From assembly GCA_019155205.2 (NCBI GenBank), contig JAHNZQ020000016.1, forward strand, positions 527,527 to 591,526: a stretch of DNA of 64,000 nt, given 5' to 3'. The position numbers and the translations under genes are program-made. Positions 9,754 through 21,893 of the stretch are shown here, one piece after another. Under the pieces are notes generated by a model. It saw nothing but the letters and a program-made list of their open reading frames with translations. It was not told where the DNA came from and made no database searches. This DNA is from Gracilaria vermiculophylla (lineage: Eukaryota; Rhodophyta; Florideophyceae; Gracilariales; Gracilariaceae). Each line of letters starts with the position of its first letter. Position 1 is the stretch's first letter.

Positions 9754-10251
9754 GGCGGCTGCGGCGGCTGCGGCGGCGGCGGCGGAGGGGAGCGGCGTGC
9801 GGCGACGGTGCGGACTGGCGGCGGCGGGCAGCGCGCGGCGGCAGCGGCGGCGCTGATCAGTGAGCAGCGGCGCGCGCGCGCGGCGCGGCGCGGCGCGGGC
9901 GTGGCGCGGCGCGGGGGGGCGGCGCGGCGGGATGCCGAACGGTCGGCGCGCGAGGCGTAACGGCCACGTGAGCGGCGCCACGGAGCGGGCGCCACGCAGG
10001 CCAGCGGGCACACGTGCGGGAGGGCGGCGGCAGTTGATGCGCGTGCGCTCGTAACGGGCGGCGACGGCGAGGCGCACGCGGCTGGGTGACGCTTGGGCGA
10101 CTCGTTACGACGCGACGAGCGGCACGGGGCGTGGGCGCGCGTGGGCGCGGCGCGGCGCAGCGCTACAAAGCGGCGGCGCGGCGCGGCGCGGCGCTGCGGG
10201 GGTGTGCGCCGCGCCCGCGCTGTCTGTCGCCCCCCGCCCGCACTGCGCTCC
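9754..10251. promoter_or_regulatory. Divergent promoter kinesin-6 / UBE2C with AACGG motifs
   Basis: The 498 bp between the two start codons is very GC-rich. AACGG, the core of plant MSA elements bound by three-repeat MYB factors in G2/M, occurs at 9938-9942, 9959-9963 and 10053-10057, the last two as GTAACGG. A CACGTG box is at 9965-9970. Functional assignment is inference. Confidence 0.45.
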
Positions 10252-10710
10252 ATGGCTGGCTCCGCTCAGGTTACCAAGCGCCTGCAGGCCGACTTGATGG
10301 CGCTCATGATGGACCCCATCCCCGGCATCTCGGCGTTCCCCCACGCCGACAACCTGCTGCAGTGGAAGGGCACCATCCACCCGTCCGAGTCCAGCGTGTA
10401 CGCCGGCATGCAGTTCACGCTGGACCTGACGTTCCCGGCCGCTTACCCGCTGACGGCGCCCACGGTGAAGTTCGACACGCCCATCTTCCACCCCAACATC
10501 GACATGAGCGGCAACATCTGCCTGGACATCCTCAAGGACAAGTGGAGCCCCACGTACAACGTGTCGACGCTGCTGCTGTCCATCCAGGGCCTGCTGGACA
10601 CGCCCAACAACGACTCGCCGCTCAACAACCAGGCGGCGCAGCTGTGGGACGACCGGCAGCAGTTCCTCAAGCTGGCCAAGCGAAGATACGCCAACCTGCC
10701 GCTTTCCTGA
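10252..10710 (+). CDS. UBE2C: UBE2C/UbcH10-type ubiquitin-conjugating enzyme E2
   Basis: 152 aa from the Met at 10252. The UBC fold is complete: HPN at 80-82, catalytic Cys90 in GNICLDILKDKW, and SIQGLLDTPNNDSPLNNQAAQLW. The closest remembered pattern is UBE2C (APTVKF.TP..HPN, ICLDILK.KWS, LLSIQ.LL..PN.DSPLN), the E2 that primes APC/C substrates for mitotic destruction. The long N-terminal extension of the animal enzyme is short here. It shares an upstream region with the kinesin-6-like gene, so joint cell-cycle control is plausible. A 427 bp spacer separates it from NBP35. Confidence 0.92.
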   Translation: MAGSAQVTKRLQADLMALMMDPIPGISAFPHADNLLQWKGTIHPSESSVYAGMQFTLDLTFPAAYPLTAPTVKFDTPIFHPNIDMSGNICLDILKDKWSPTYNVSTLLLSIQGLLDTPNNDSPLNNQAAQLWDDRQQFLKLAKRRYANLPLS

Positions 10711-11137
10711 CGTCTGCCGCCTCGCGCCCCTTTCTGTTCCCGCCCGTGGCGCTCTGCGCCGTGTTGCCCCGTAGCCGCGCACCGCCTTAGGCAGTGCGTG
10801 TTCCATTGTACTTTGTGTTGATTAGTTTGTGTTTCGTACTCGTCGGCGCCCATTAAATCGGCGTCGCAGCATTTGGCAATGTGCACGCGACCAACGCAAG
10901 CAACGCTCGACGGCGGCAGTGGACGCAAGCGGCGCTTGGCAAGCGGCGCTTGGACTCGGCTGCCGTTGGCGCTGCATGTTGTGGGTGCTGCTGCTGTGCG
11001 CCGTCGCCGTGGCGCTGGAGCGGCTGGTGTGCAGCGCCGATGCACTGCGCCGTTTGCTTTTTTTATTTTTTTATTTTTAAATGCATTACATTAAACAGGC
11101 TGCGCGTGGCTACTGGCGCGATGCGGCGGCGCCGCGT
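10711..11137. other. Tail-to-tail spacer UBE2C / NBP35
   Basis: The 427 bp holds both 3' UTRs. A T-rich stretch with poly-T runs lies near 11056-11079. No gene was seen. Confidence 0.4.
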
Positions 11138-12154
11138 TCACGGCGAGCCATTTTGGGCGTACGGCGCATCGTCAGCGTCGCCCACGGCGTGTGTGACCTT
11201 GTCGACGACGGCGTCGAAGGCGAGCACGGCCGGCGACGGCGAGCCGGCGTGCTCGAACACGCTCTTGCCCATCTCGGAGGCGTGCGACACGGCGGGGTCC
11301 AGCGGGATGCTTCCCAGGTAGCGCACGTCCATCTGCTGGCACATGGCGCGCGCGCCGCCGCTGCTGGGCGCGAAGATGTCGGTGCACTGGTGGCAGTGGC
11401 TGCACACAAAGGCGGCCATGTTCTCGACGACGCCCAGCACGGGGGTGGCGCTCTTGCGGCAAAAGTTGATCTGCTTGCGCACGTCCAGCAGCGACACCTC
11501 CTGCGGGGTGGTGACGACGAGCGCGCCGTCCACGTGGCTGTACTTGAGCATCTGCACGAGCGAGATGTGCTCGTCGCTGGTGCCGGGCGGCGAGTCGATG
11601 ACCAGGTAGTCGAGGTCGCCCCAGTCGACGTCGCGCAGGAACTGCTTGATGAGGCCGGTCTTGCGCGGGCCGCGCCAGATGACGGCGTCGTCGCGCGCGG
11701 CCAGCATGAAGGCGATGCTCATGAGCGCGAGGTTGTGCGCCACGTACACGGGGCTCCAGCCGGCGGCGCTCATGCGCACGTCGGCGGCGGGCACGCCCAG
11801 CATGTGCGGCACGCTGGGGCCGCACACGTCCACGTCCAGCAGCCCGACGCGGCGGCCGCGCGCGGCCAGCCGCAGCGCCAGCTGCGCCGCCACCGTGCTC
11901 TTGCCCACGCCGCCCTTGCCGGACAGCACCAGCAGCTTGTGGCGCACGGCGGCGCCCAGGCGGCGCGCCACCGCGCGCGCGTCGCGCTCGGCCTGCGCGC
12001 CCGCCGTGCCCGACGCGCACGCCGGCTGGTTGGGGCAGCCCGCGCACGCGGGCGCCGCGCCCGCCGTCGGCGCGCGCGTGCCCGGGCACGCGGCCGGCGC
12101 GTCGCGCGGCACGTCGCCGCGCGGCGCGTCGCGCGGCGTGTGGTCGTCGGCCAT
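11138..12154 (-). CDS. NBP35: NBP35/NUBP1-type cytosolic Fe-S assembly P-loop NTPase
   Basis: 338 aa from the Met at 12154. The N-terminal cluster motif C-x13-C-x2-C-x5-C is exact (Cys 23, 37, 40, 46), as in NBP35. The deviant Walker A GKGGVGKST is at 79-87, then DVDVCGPSVPHMLG, DSPPGTSDEH and VVTTPQEVSLLDV. The C-terminal metal site reads CSHC at 251-254 in place of the usual CPxC, with one more Cys at 257. NBP35, with CFD1 in animals and fungi or alone in plants, is the scaffold that builds 4Fe-4S clusters for cytosolic and nuclear proteins. Head-to-head with augmin subunit 6 across a gap-containing promoter. The longer upstream frame is composition-driven. Confidence 0.94.
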   Translation of the reverse strand: MADDHTPRDAPRGDVPRDAPAACPGTRAPTAGAAPACAGCPNQPACASGTAGAQAERDARAVARRLGAAVRHKLLVLSGKGGVGKSTVAAQLALRLAARGRRVGLLDVDVCGPSVPHMLGVPAADVRMSAAGWSPVYVAHNLALMSIAFMLAARDDAVIWRGPRKTGLIKQFLRDVDWGDLDYLVIDSPPGTSDEHISLVQMLKYSHVDGALVVTTPQEVSLLDVRKQINFCRKSATPVLGVVENMAAFVCSHCHQCTDIFAPSSGGARAMCQQMDVRYLGSIPLDPAVSHASEMGKSVFEHAGSPSPAVLAFDAVVDKVTHAVGDADDAPYAQNGSP

Positions 12155-12759
12155 GGCTTGCGCGGCGGCGCGGCGGCGCGGCGGCGCGGCGGCGTGCGTT
12201 GCGGGGGGGCGCGGCGGCGCGCGTTGGGGGAGCGAGGCGGCGGCGGCGCCGCGCGCGCTGTCAGCGCTGGCGCACGTGTGCGCGCGCTGGCACACGTGTG
12301 CGCGCGCTGGGCAGCGGGCCATGCGGCGCGCGCGGCGTTGTGGGGGTGGGCGCGGCGCGCGCGGGCGCGGGGGGGGGGGGGGGCGTGGGGGGGGGGGGGC
12401 GGNNNNNNNNNNNNNNNNNNNNNNNNNNNNNNNNNNNNNNNNNNNNNNNNNNNNNNNNNNNNNNNNNNNNNNNNNNNNNNNNNNNNNNNNNNNNNNNNNN
12501 NNCCCCCCCCCCCCCCCCCCCCCCTTCCCCCCCCTCGCTCGCGCCCCTCGCCGCCCCGCGCACGCCGCCCCTCCGCCGCGAGGCCCCCCTCGTCGCCCGC
12601 ATACTCCGTGCCCCGTGCCGCACCACCCACCCCCGCTTGGCACCTTGTTCCGCCCTCCACTCCCCCCTCCCACGCTCACCAAACCCACACCCCTTCCCTT
12701 CCCTCCGCGCTCGCACACACCGCTCGCGCCACCCTCCGCCCCCACCCCCCCGCGAAGCG
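12155..12759. promoter_or_regulatory. Divergent intergenic region NBP35 / AUG6, gap-containing
   Basis: The region holds a duplicated GCGCTGGCACACGTGTGCGCGCTGG-type segment near 12262-12310 (two CACGTGTGCGCGCTGG units), a G run (about 12371-12402), 100 N, and a C run (12503-12524). Pyrimidine-rich sequence leads to the AUG6 start. The true length is unknown because of the gap. Confidence 0.45.
12403..12502. other. Assembly gap (100 N) between a G run and a C run
   Basis: Exactly 100 N. The left flank is poly-G and the right flank is poly-C, so the two edges cannot belong to one uninterrupted homopolymer. Confidence 0.95.
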
Positions 12760-13664
12760 ATGGGCTCCTCGTTCCCGTCGCCCGCGCAGCTCGTCGTCGA
12801 GAACATCTCGCTGTTGGCCGGCTCGCCCGCCGCCTTTCAAGCGCGCTACGGCTTCTCCATCTCCGCCTCCACCTTTGTCAAGCCCACCCACTTCAACACC
12901 GCCGCCGCCGTGCTGCACTTTCTGCTGAGCATCGTCGACCGCGATGCCGTGCTGCCGCTGTTCAAGCCGTGCTTCCCCATCCTGGACCGCCAGCAGGAGC
13001 GCGACTTCAAGAAGGTAGTCGACGCCCGCCTCGCCCTGCTGGAGCGCAACAAGCTGCTGCCGCACGGCTGCGCCCGCAAGAGCGTCGTGTCGGCCGCCGG
13101 CGGCGATCGCTTCATCGACCTGCTGTGGAGCCTGTCGTCGCTGGCCGTGCAGCACGCCTGTCTGGCCCACCCGCCGTACGCCCCCGCCCCGTCCGCCCTT
13201 GCGCCCCCGCCGCCCCTGCTCTCCGAGCCCCACTCGAGCGACGCGCTGTCCGCCGCGTCGTCGTCGCGCTCGCAGCGCTCGCAGCGCTCGCAGCGCTCGC
13301 AGCGCTCGCTGCGCTCGCTGCACGCCGTGCCGCGCGCCGCCGCGTCGTCCGCCGCGCCGGCCGCCGCCGCCGCCGCCGCGCCGCGCCGCTTCCTGGGCAT
13401 GGGCATGCTGTCGGCCGCGCAGCAGCGCGCGCAGAGCGCGCACCACATGCGCGCGCGCATCGACGCGCAGCGCGCCGCCATGGCGCGCACCGCCCACCTG
13501 GCCGAGCGCGCCGCGCTGCACTGCAACTCGGAGGCCGACTCGCTGCGCGACAAGATTTGCGATTTTGAGGCCAAGCTGCGCTGCCTCAAGATGCAGCTCA
13601 CCGCCATGGGCTTTGACGAGAACGGCAACGACCTCCGCGGCGGCCACGCCCCGCACGTCACCCC

Positions 13665-13696
<32 letters not shown>

Positions 13697-15408
13697 ACCG
13701 CCTGCCCGACGACCTCAAGACGTCGCCCATCGACAGCACCGAGTCGGGCTCCTCCGTCGGCGACGCCGTCGAGTCCGTCGACGGCGAGCAGCTGTCCGCC
13801 GACATGAAGCGCCTGCTCATGTTCACCGACGAGACGCGCGCCACGCGCGAGCTGCTGTGCGACCACCTGCGCCCCGTGCCCAGCGTCAGCGTGTCGGACG
13901 CCAGCGTGCGCCAGATTGCCGGCCTGGTGCGCGCCGCCACCGAGGAGCTGCAGCTCGCCACGCACCGCATGGACGAGATTCGCGGCGCGCGCCGCGACCA
14001 CTGCGCCGCCGCGCTCGCCGCGCCGCCGTCGCCGCCGCCGCCGCCGCCGCCGCCGCAGCTGTCGCAGCTGCCCGACTTGCCTTGCGCCGAGCCGCTTGCC
14101 GTCGGCAACGCGCCGGCCGGCAGCGCGTCGCCGCCTCCGACGCCGCCGCCGCCGCCGCCGCCCGTGGCGCACCGGTCGCAGATGGACATCACCTCGGCGT
14201 CGTCGACGGTGACGGACGAGGAGAAGGCGCTTGGGCAGCGCGAGCCGCCGGCCGCCAAGCCGGCGCCGAGCGCCGACGACGCGCCGTGCGACGGCGACGG
14301 CGACGGCGAAGGCGAAGGCGACGGCGAGGAGCGCAGCGCGCTGCGCGCGGGCGTGCAGCTGGCGCTCAAGAAGCACAAGCACGTGCTGGAGTCGTCGCGC
14401 AAGCTGACGCGCGAGGCGAACGCGTTCGTGGCCAGGTCGCACGCGGCACTCAGGCTCATGGGCGGCGCCGAGGCGCAGGAGGGCGCGGCGGCGGCGGCGG
14501 CGGCGGCGGCAGCCGACGCGCGGCGCGGCGCGGCAGGCCGCTCGCGGCCGGCGTGGTTTGTGGAGGCGGCCGCGGCGGCCGGCGCGCGCGAGAGGGCGCG
14601 CGGCAGCGGCAGGTGGAGCGCGCGCGCGCGCGCAGGTGGCGACGCGGGCGCGAGCGCGGAGACGGACGTGCGACAGGCTGCGCGCGTGCTGGAAAAGTGC
14701 GTGGCGTCGAGAAGCAAGTCGTGTGCGGACGTTGCGGCGTCTCGCAAGAAGGGGGGGAGCGGGGGGCGGTCTGTGGACTGCACCAACGCGACGGCGCAGT
14801 GGAGCAGCTCGGGGACGGACTTTGGGTCGGACAGTGGGTGCGCGGCGCTTTGCACGCCGTCGTCGGCTGCGTCGTCGACCAAGACGGCGAGGAGTGTGCG
14901 CTTTGCGGAGTTGCCTCCGTCGTACAGTGCTACGCGGTGTGGGGACGAAGTGGGCGTGGAATCTTGCGCGAGGGGGGCTCGCGCGGGGCACGGCGTGGGG
15001 GAGCAGTGCGCCTCTGCGTCGTGGTGTGCGACGGCGGGGGGGGGGACGGTGTGGACGGAGGCGGCGGCCGCGGCGACGGGGGAGGCAGGCGGAGGAGAGG
15101 CGGGCGATGGACGGAAGAAGGGCGGCGGTGGGACGGACAAGGGCGGCGCGTGCGTGGCGGGCGCCACGGGCGCGGCGGTGGACGACGGCGCCAAGGCGCC
15201 CAAACGGGCGGCAGCTGGCGACCGCGCCGAGTCGCAGGAGAGACGAGATACAAGCGGCGCGCGACCTCGAAGGCGTGACGGCGCCGTCACGCGCGCTGAC
15301 AAGGCGCGCGCGCCTGCCGCCGTCACGGCGGCGCGCCCGCCGCGCCTGCAGCGCTCGCAGACGCCGCGCCGCCTCGCGCGCCGCCGCGACGCCACCGCCA
15401 CCGCCACC

Positions 15409-15442
<34 letters not shown>

Positions 15443-15470
15443 GGCGCGCGCCCGCGCCGACGCCAACCCC

Positions 15471-15503
<33 letters not shown>

Positions 15504-16410
15504 TCCGCCGCCGCCACAACCGCCGTCGCCGCCACGCTCCGCCAGCGTCGGCGACCTCCGCACGCTCCCGCCGCGCTCCGCCGCCGCCGACCACCGCCGC
15601 ACGCCGCCGCCGCGCTCCGCCAGCGTCGAACACCTGCACACGCTCTCGCCGCGCTCCGCGCCGCGCCTCAGCCTCACCCCGCCCGACCCCGCCGCCGCCG
15701 CGCCTTCTGCGCACGACCGCAGCAGTGTGGTGCAACCGGCCGCCGCCGCCGTCGCGCCTTCCGTGGACGACCGCGGCCATGTGGTACAACCGGTCGCCGC
15801 GCTGTCTGTGCACGACCGCAGCAGTGTGGTGCAGCCGGCCGCCGCCGCCGCCGCCGCCGCCGCGCAGGAGTGCGCGCACGCCCGCGGCGACGCACTGCCG
15901 GCGCCGCACGCCGTGCAAAAGAAGCTGTTTATGACGCCGGAGGCGGCGCGCTCGCCATGCGCGTCCGCCGTGGAAACCGGCGCGCACGGCGCCGACGCCG
16001 TGGAAACGACGTATGGCCTGCGCAGGGCGTCGGACGCCGTGAGCAAGGCGCTCAACGCGGGCGCCGCGCTCAACAACACCAAGTCGGGCTCGCTCAGCGA
16101 CGACGACTTGTTGTTTTCGCCGCCCGCGCGCCTCCCGCTGCCGCTCTCGCGCAGCCGCCCCAAGGCCTCCAGCAGCGACGGGTTTTTCGCCGGCGAGGCG
16201 GCGCAGTGGCAGCAGAGCGTGCGCTCGCAGCATGGCACGGACGCCAGCTTGCTGCGCGAGGGCGCCCTCACCAGAACCTCTTCCGAGTCGTCTACTTCCC
16301 GCCGCTCGCGCTTCACCGCCATTCTTTCGTCTTCCTCTGGCGGTGCAAGCGGCGCCAAGAAGAGCCGCGTGCAAATGCTCCGCGCGCGCCTGGCCGCTCT
16401 CAACAAGTGA
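12760..16410 (+). CDS. AUG6: Augmin (HAUS) complex subunit 6 homologue
   Basis: 1216 aa from the Met at 12760, no intron. Residues about 10-140 match the HAUS6/AUG6 N-terminal pattern: Phe-rich start, F(N)TAAAVLHFLLSIVD, FKPCFPILDRQQERDFKKVV, then a Gly-containing FIDLLWSLSSLAV helix. Augmin recruits gamma-tubulin to existing microtubules to branch them in spindles and, in plants, in cytokinetic arrays. A helical part (about 220-300, and near 320-430) is followed by a long low-complexity region: RSQ repeats (13263-13310), Pro runs, a Thr-Pro hexanucleotide repeat near 15463-15510, three RSAS.-type repeats (15535-15660) and three HDRSSVVQP-type repeats (15712-15840). The C-terminus is Ser-rich and basic. 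Assignment rests on the N-terminal domain only. Long antisense frames cover it but lack any recognisable content. Confidence 0.8.
13263..13310 (+). repeat. 9-bp tandem repeat encoding Arg-Ser-Gln units
   Basis: At least four CGCTCGCAG-type units lie inside the AUG6 coding region, in frame, giving repeated Arg-Ser-Gln followed by Arg-Ser-Leu variants. Confidence 0.8.
15463..15510 (+). repeat. 6-bp tandem repeat encoding Thr-Pro units
   Basis: CCGACG-type hexamers are repeated about eight times in frame in the AUG6 C-terminal half, coding an alternating Thr-Pro stretch. Array length is likely to vary between strains. Confidence 0.75.
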
Positions 16411-16698
16411 CGCGCGCAGCGCGAGCTGCCGCCCCCCTCCCGGCGCCCCCCCCCCCCCACCCCACCCCACCCCTTGCTCCCGAGATGTAGTCGATAGAAC
16501 AAGTATGTATGTAGCACACGGCACGCCAACGTGGCCCAGCAAACAACTTTCTGACTGTTATGTAATTCCCATGTGTTCTACAGCGCACATGTCCAAGGTC
16601 TTTTTTAGTAGGTAAACGACTCCTAAACCAAACTATACACGCCGCCGGCTGCATGGCGCCATCAAAAAAACGCTCCGCGCATGTGCCCAGCCGCTACG

Positions 16699-16827
16699 CT
16701 ACGCTCGCGCAGTCATCACTCGGAACCCGACGCGGTCACCGCCGCGCGCCCCGTCCGACGCGCTCACCAGCGCGCTCGCCTCCCCGTCGCGCGCCTCCTG
16801 GCACACCTGCTGCGCCGCCGCCGCCGC

Positions 16828-16858
<31 letters not shown>

Positions 16859-17036
16859 GTGCGCGCGCCGTCCGTCGCGCCCACCTCGCGCGCGCCGCCG
16901 TACACGCTCTCCGCCCCGCGCGCGTCCGCCGCGAACAGGTCGTGCAGCGCCGCGCTGGCCGACCCGAGCGCCGGCGGCGCCACCCTGGGCTGCGCGCCCA
17001 GCGCGCACGCGCCGCCGAGCGCGGCCGGCCTGCAGC

Positions 17037-17073
<37 letters not shown>

Positions 17074-18711
17074 GCTGGCGGCGGCGGGCGAGCCGTGGTC
17101 GTCGTGCGGCAGCAGCGAGCTGACGGCGGCGCCGGGCGACGCGGCGCGCCGCGCGCCGTCGCGCTTGGGCGCGGGCGCGTGCAGGCGGAGGTCGGCGTGC
17201 GCGCCGGCGTCCCAGTCGCGCAGCGCGTGGCCGAAGGCGCCGTAGCCGCCCGCGTCGGCGCCCGCCAGCTGCAGCACGCTGTCGGGCAGCCTGTCGGCCG
17301 GCGCGCGCGCGCCGCCGCCGAGGCAGCGCCGCTTCGCCGCCGGCGAGCCGTCGGCGGCGCCGAACGGCGCGCCGCGCGCCAGCGCGCGCGCGGCGGCGTG
17401 CTCCGCGCCCCGCGCGTGCGGCAGGCGCTCGTCGAAGACGGCGCCGTCCAGGCCCAGCCCGATGCGGTGCGCGGCGGCGCGCGCGCGCGGCGAGCCGGGG
17501 GGGCGCTCGCGCACCAGCTGTGCTTTGGGCGGCTGAGCGAGTGCAAATGCACCCGCCATGGGGGGGTGCATGCGCAGAGACAAGTCGGCGGGCGATTGCG
17601 TTGCGATGTTGACAAGCTTGTCGCTGTCAGAGTACACGTGATCGGCAGTTGCGTCCGCGTTGGGATGATGGACGAGTGCGTGTGCGCCTTGATGCGGGGC
17701 GTACGCGTGTGGAGCGGGCGGCGCGTGCATCGATGCGTCGAGCATCAACGGCGACTTGTTAAGGAGCACGGGTATGGGCGAACTGGGTTGGCTCTCGTTG
17801 TGGCGCTCCAACAGGTGCGTGCGCAGCTGGTCGGCGTCGGGCAGAGTCACATTGCAAACAAAGCACATGTGATGGCGCGCCAAGTGCACGTTGCGCCTGT
17901 GGCGTTCCAAAGAGCTCTTCAGCGAAAAGCGCTTTTCGCACGCATCGCAGCCGAAGCGGCCGGGGTTGGTGTGCTTGGATCTGATGTGCGTGCCGAGGTT
18001 GCCCGAGGAGGAGTACACGGCGCCGCAGTGCGGGTAGTCACAGCGATGTTGGCGCGCCAGCGCGCCGGACTCGCACGCGGCCACGTGCTTGGCCAAGGCG
18101 GCGGCGCTTCGCACCTGGCGCTCGCACAGCCTGCACTGATAGAGCTTGCGCGGCTCGTGCACTGCGCGCATGTGGCGGGAGAGCTCGGAGTAGGTTTGGA
18201 AGGTGGGTGAGGAACAGTTGTCGGCTACGCAGGTGAAGGTTCGCGTGTGGACCTTTGCTTTGTGTTTTTGCAGGCGCGCGTGTTGGGAGAAGACGGATTG
18301 GCAGTTGGAGGCGTCGCACGCGTATGTGAGCGGCTCGGAGTGGGGGTGCGACACGCGATGAACATCGAGCAGGTGCGACGAGGCGAACGATTGATCACAC
18401 AGGTCGCATTTGAATGGATGTGGCTTGTTGTGTAGGTTATAGTGGCGACTGAGGCGCTGGGCGGTGGCAAAAGACTTTTCGCAATGGGGAAAGGTGCAGG
18501 GGAAGGGGCGTTCCTGTTTATGCGAGTACTGGTGACGAGTGAGGTGATCCTTGCGGAGAAAGGACTTGCCGCACATGGGGAAGAGGCATTGGTGGGGACG
18601 TTCACCGGTATGGGTGCGCATGTGGCGATTGAGGTGGCCCATGCGCGCGAAAGGGCGTTCGCATGTGGGACACACATGGGCGATGGAGGTCACATTGGCG
18701 GGGCTTTTCAT
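16699..18711 (-). CDS. Ten-finger C2H2 zinc-finger protein, TFIIIA-like
   Basis: 670 aa from the Met at 18711, just downstream of a 99-nt homopolymer. Residues about 12-325 hold ten consecutive fingers. Fingers 1, 4, 7, 9 and 10 have C-x2-C spacing; fingers 2, 3, 5, 6 and 8 have the wider C-x4-C or longer spacing. The first ones are linked by TGERP-like linkers. Finger 7 ends H-x3-C instead of H-x3-H (KHVAAC). Mixed spacing in a long uninterrupted array is typical of TFIIIA, the 5S rRNA gene factor with nine fingers, so a TFIIIA role is plausible but not proven. The rest is Ala-rich low-complexity sequence with one basic KRRC patch. Tail-to-tail with AUG6 (288 bp). Confidence 0.75.
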
Positions 18712-18787
18712 GGGGGGTTGGGAGGGAGGGAGGGGGGGGGATGGGGAAAGCGGTGGGGAGAGGGGGGATGGGGGAAAGCGGTGGGGA

Positions 18788-21767
<2,980 letters not shown>

Positions 21768-21769
21768 CG

Positions 21770-21773
<4 letters not shown>

Positions 21774-21805
<32 letters not shown>

Positions 21806-21893
21806 AGAGAGAGCCAGAGAGAGCCAGAGAGAGAGAGCCAGAGAGAGAGAGAGAGAGAGAGCCAGAGAGAGAGAGAGAGAGCCAGTCATGTCA
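21774..21893. repeat. GA-rich microsatellite with interspersed CC
   Basis: About 120 bp of (GA)n is interrupted by GCCA units (GAGAGCCAGAGAGA repeated). The minus-strand reading as Ser-Leu repeats is not a protein. Confidence 0.95.

Noticed and set aside
12676..16542. Very long minus-strand frames (up to 1288 codons) opposite AUG6
   Set aside because: In GC-rich DNA stop codons are rare in all frames. The antisense translations are Arg/Gly/Ala low complexity with no domain, whereas the plus frame carries the HAUS6-like domain and in-frame repeats.
16681..18210. Plus-strand frame of 509 codons opposite the zinc-finger protein
   Set aside because: The minus frame encodes ten complete C2H2 fingers; the plus frame is Arg/Ala-rich shadow.
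21774..21893. Possible CRISPR-like array or Ser-Leu repeat protein
   Set aside because: It is a dinucleotide microsatellite with irregular CC interruptions; there are no constant repeats and spacers, and the organism is a eukaryote.
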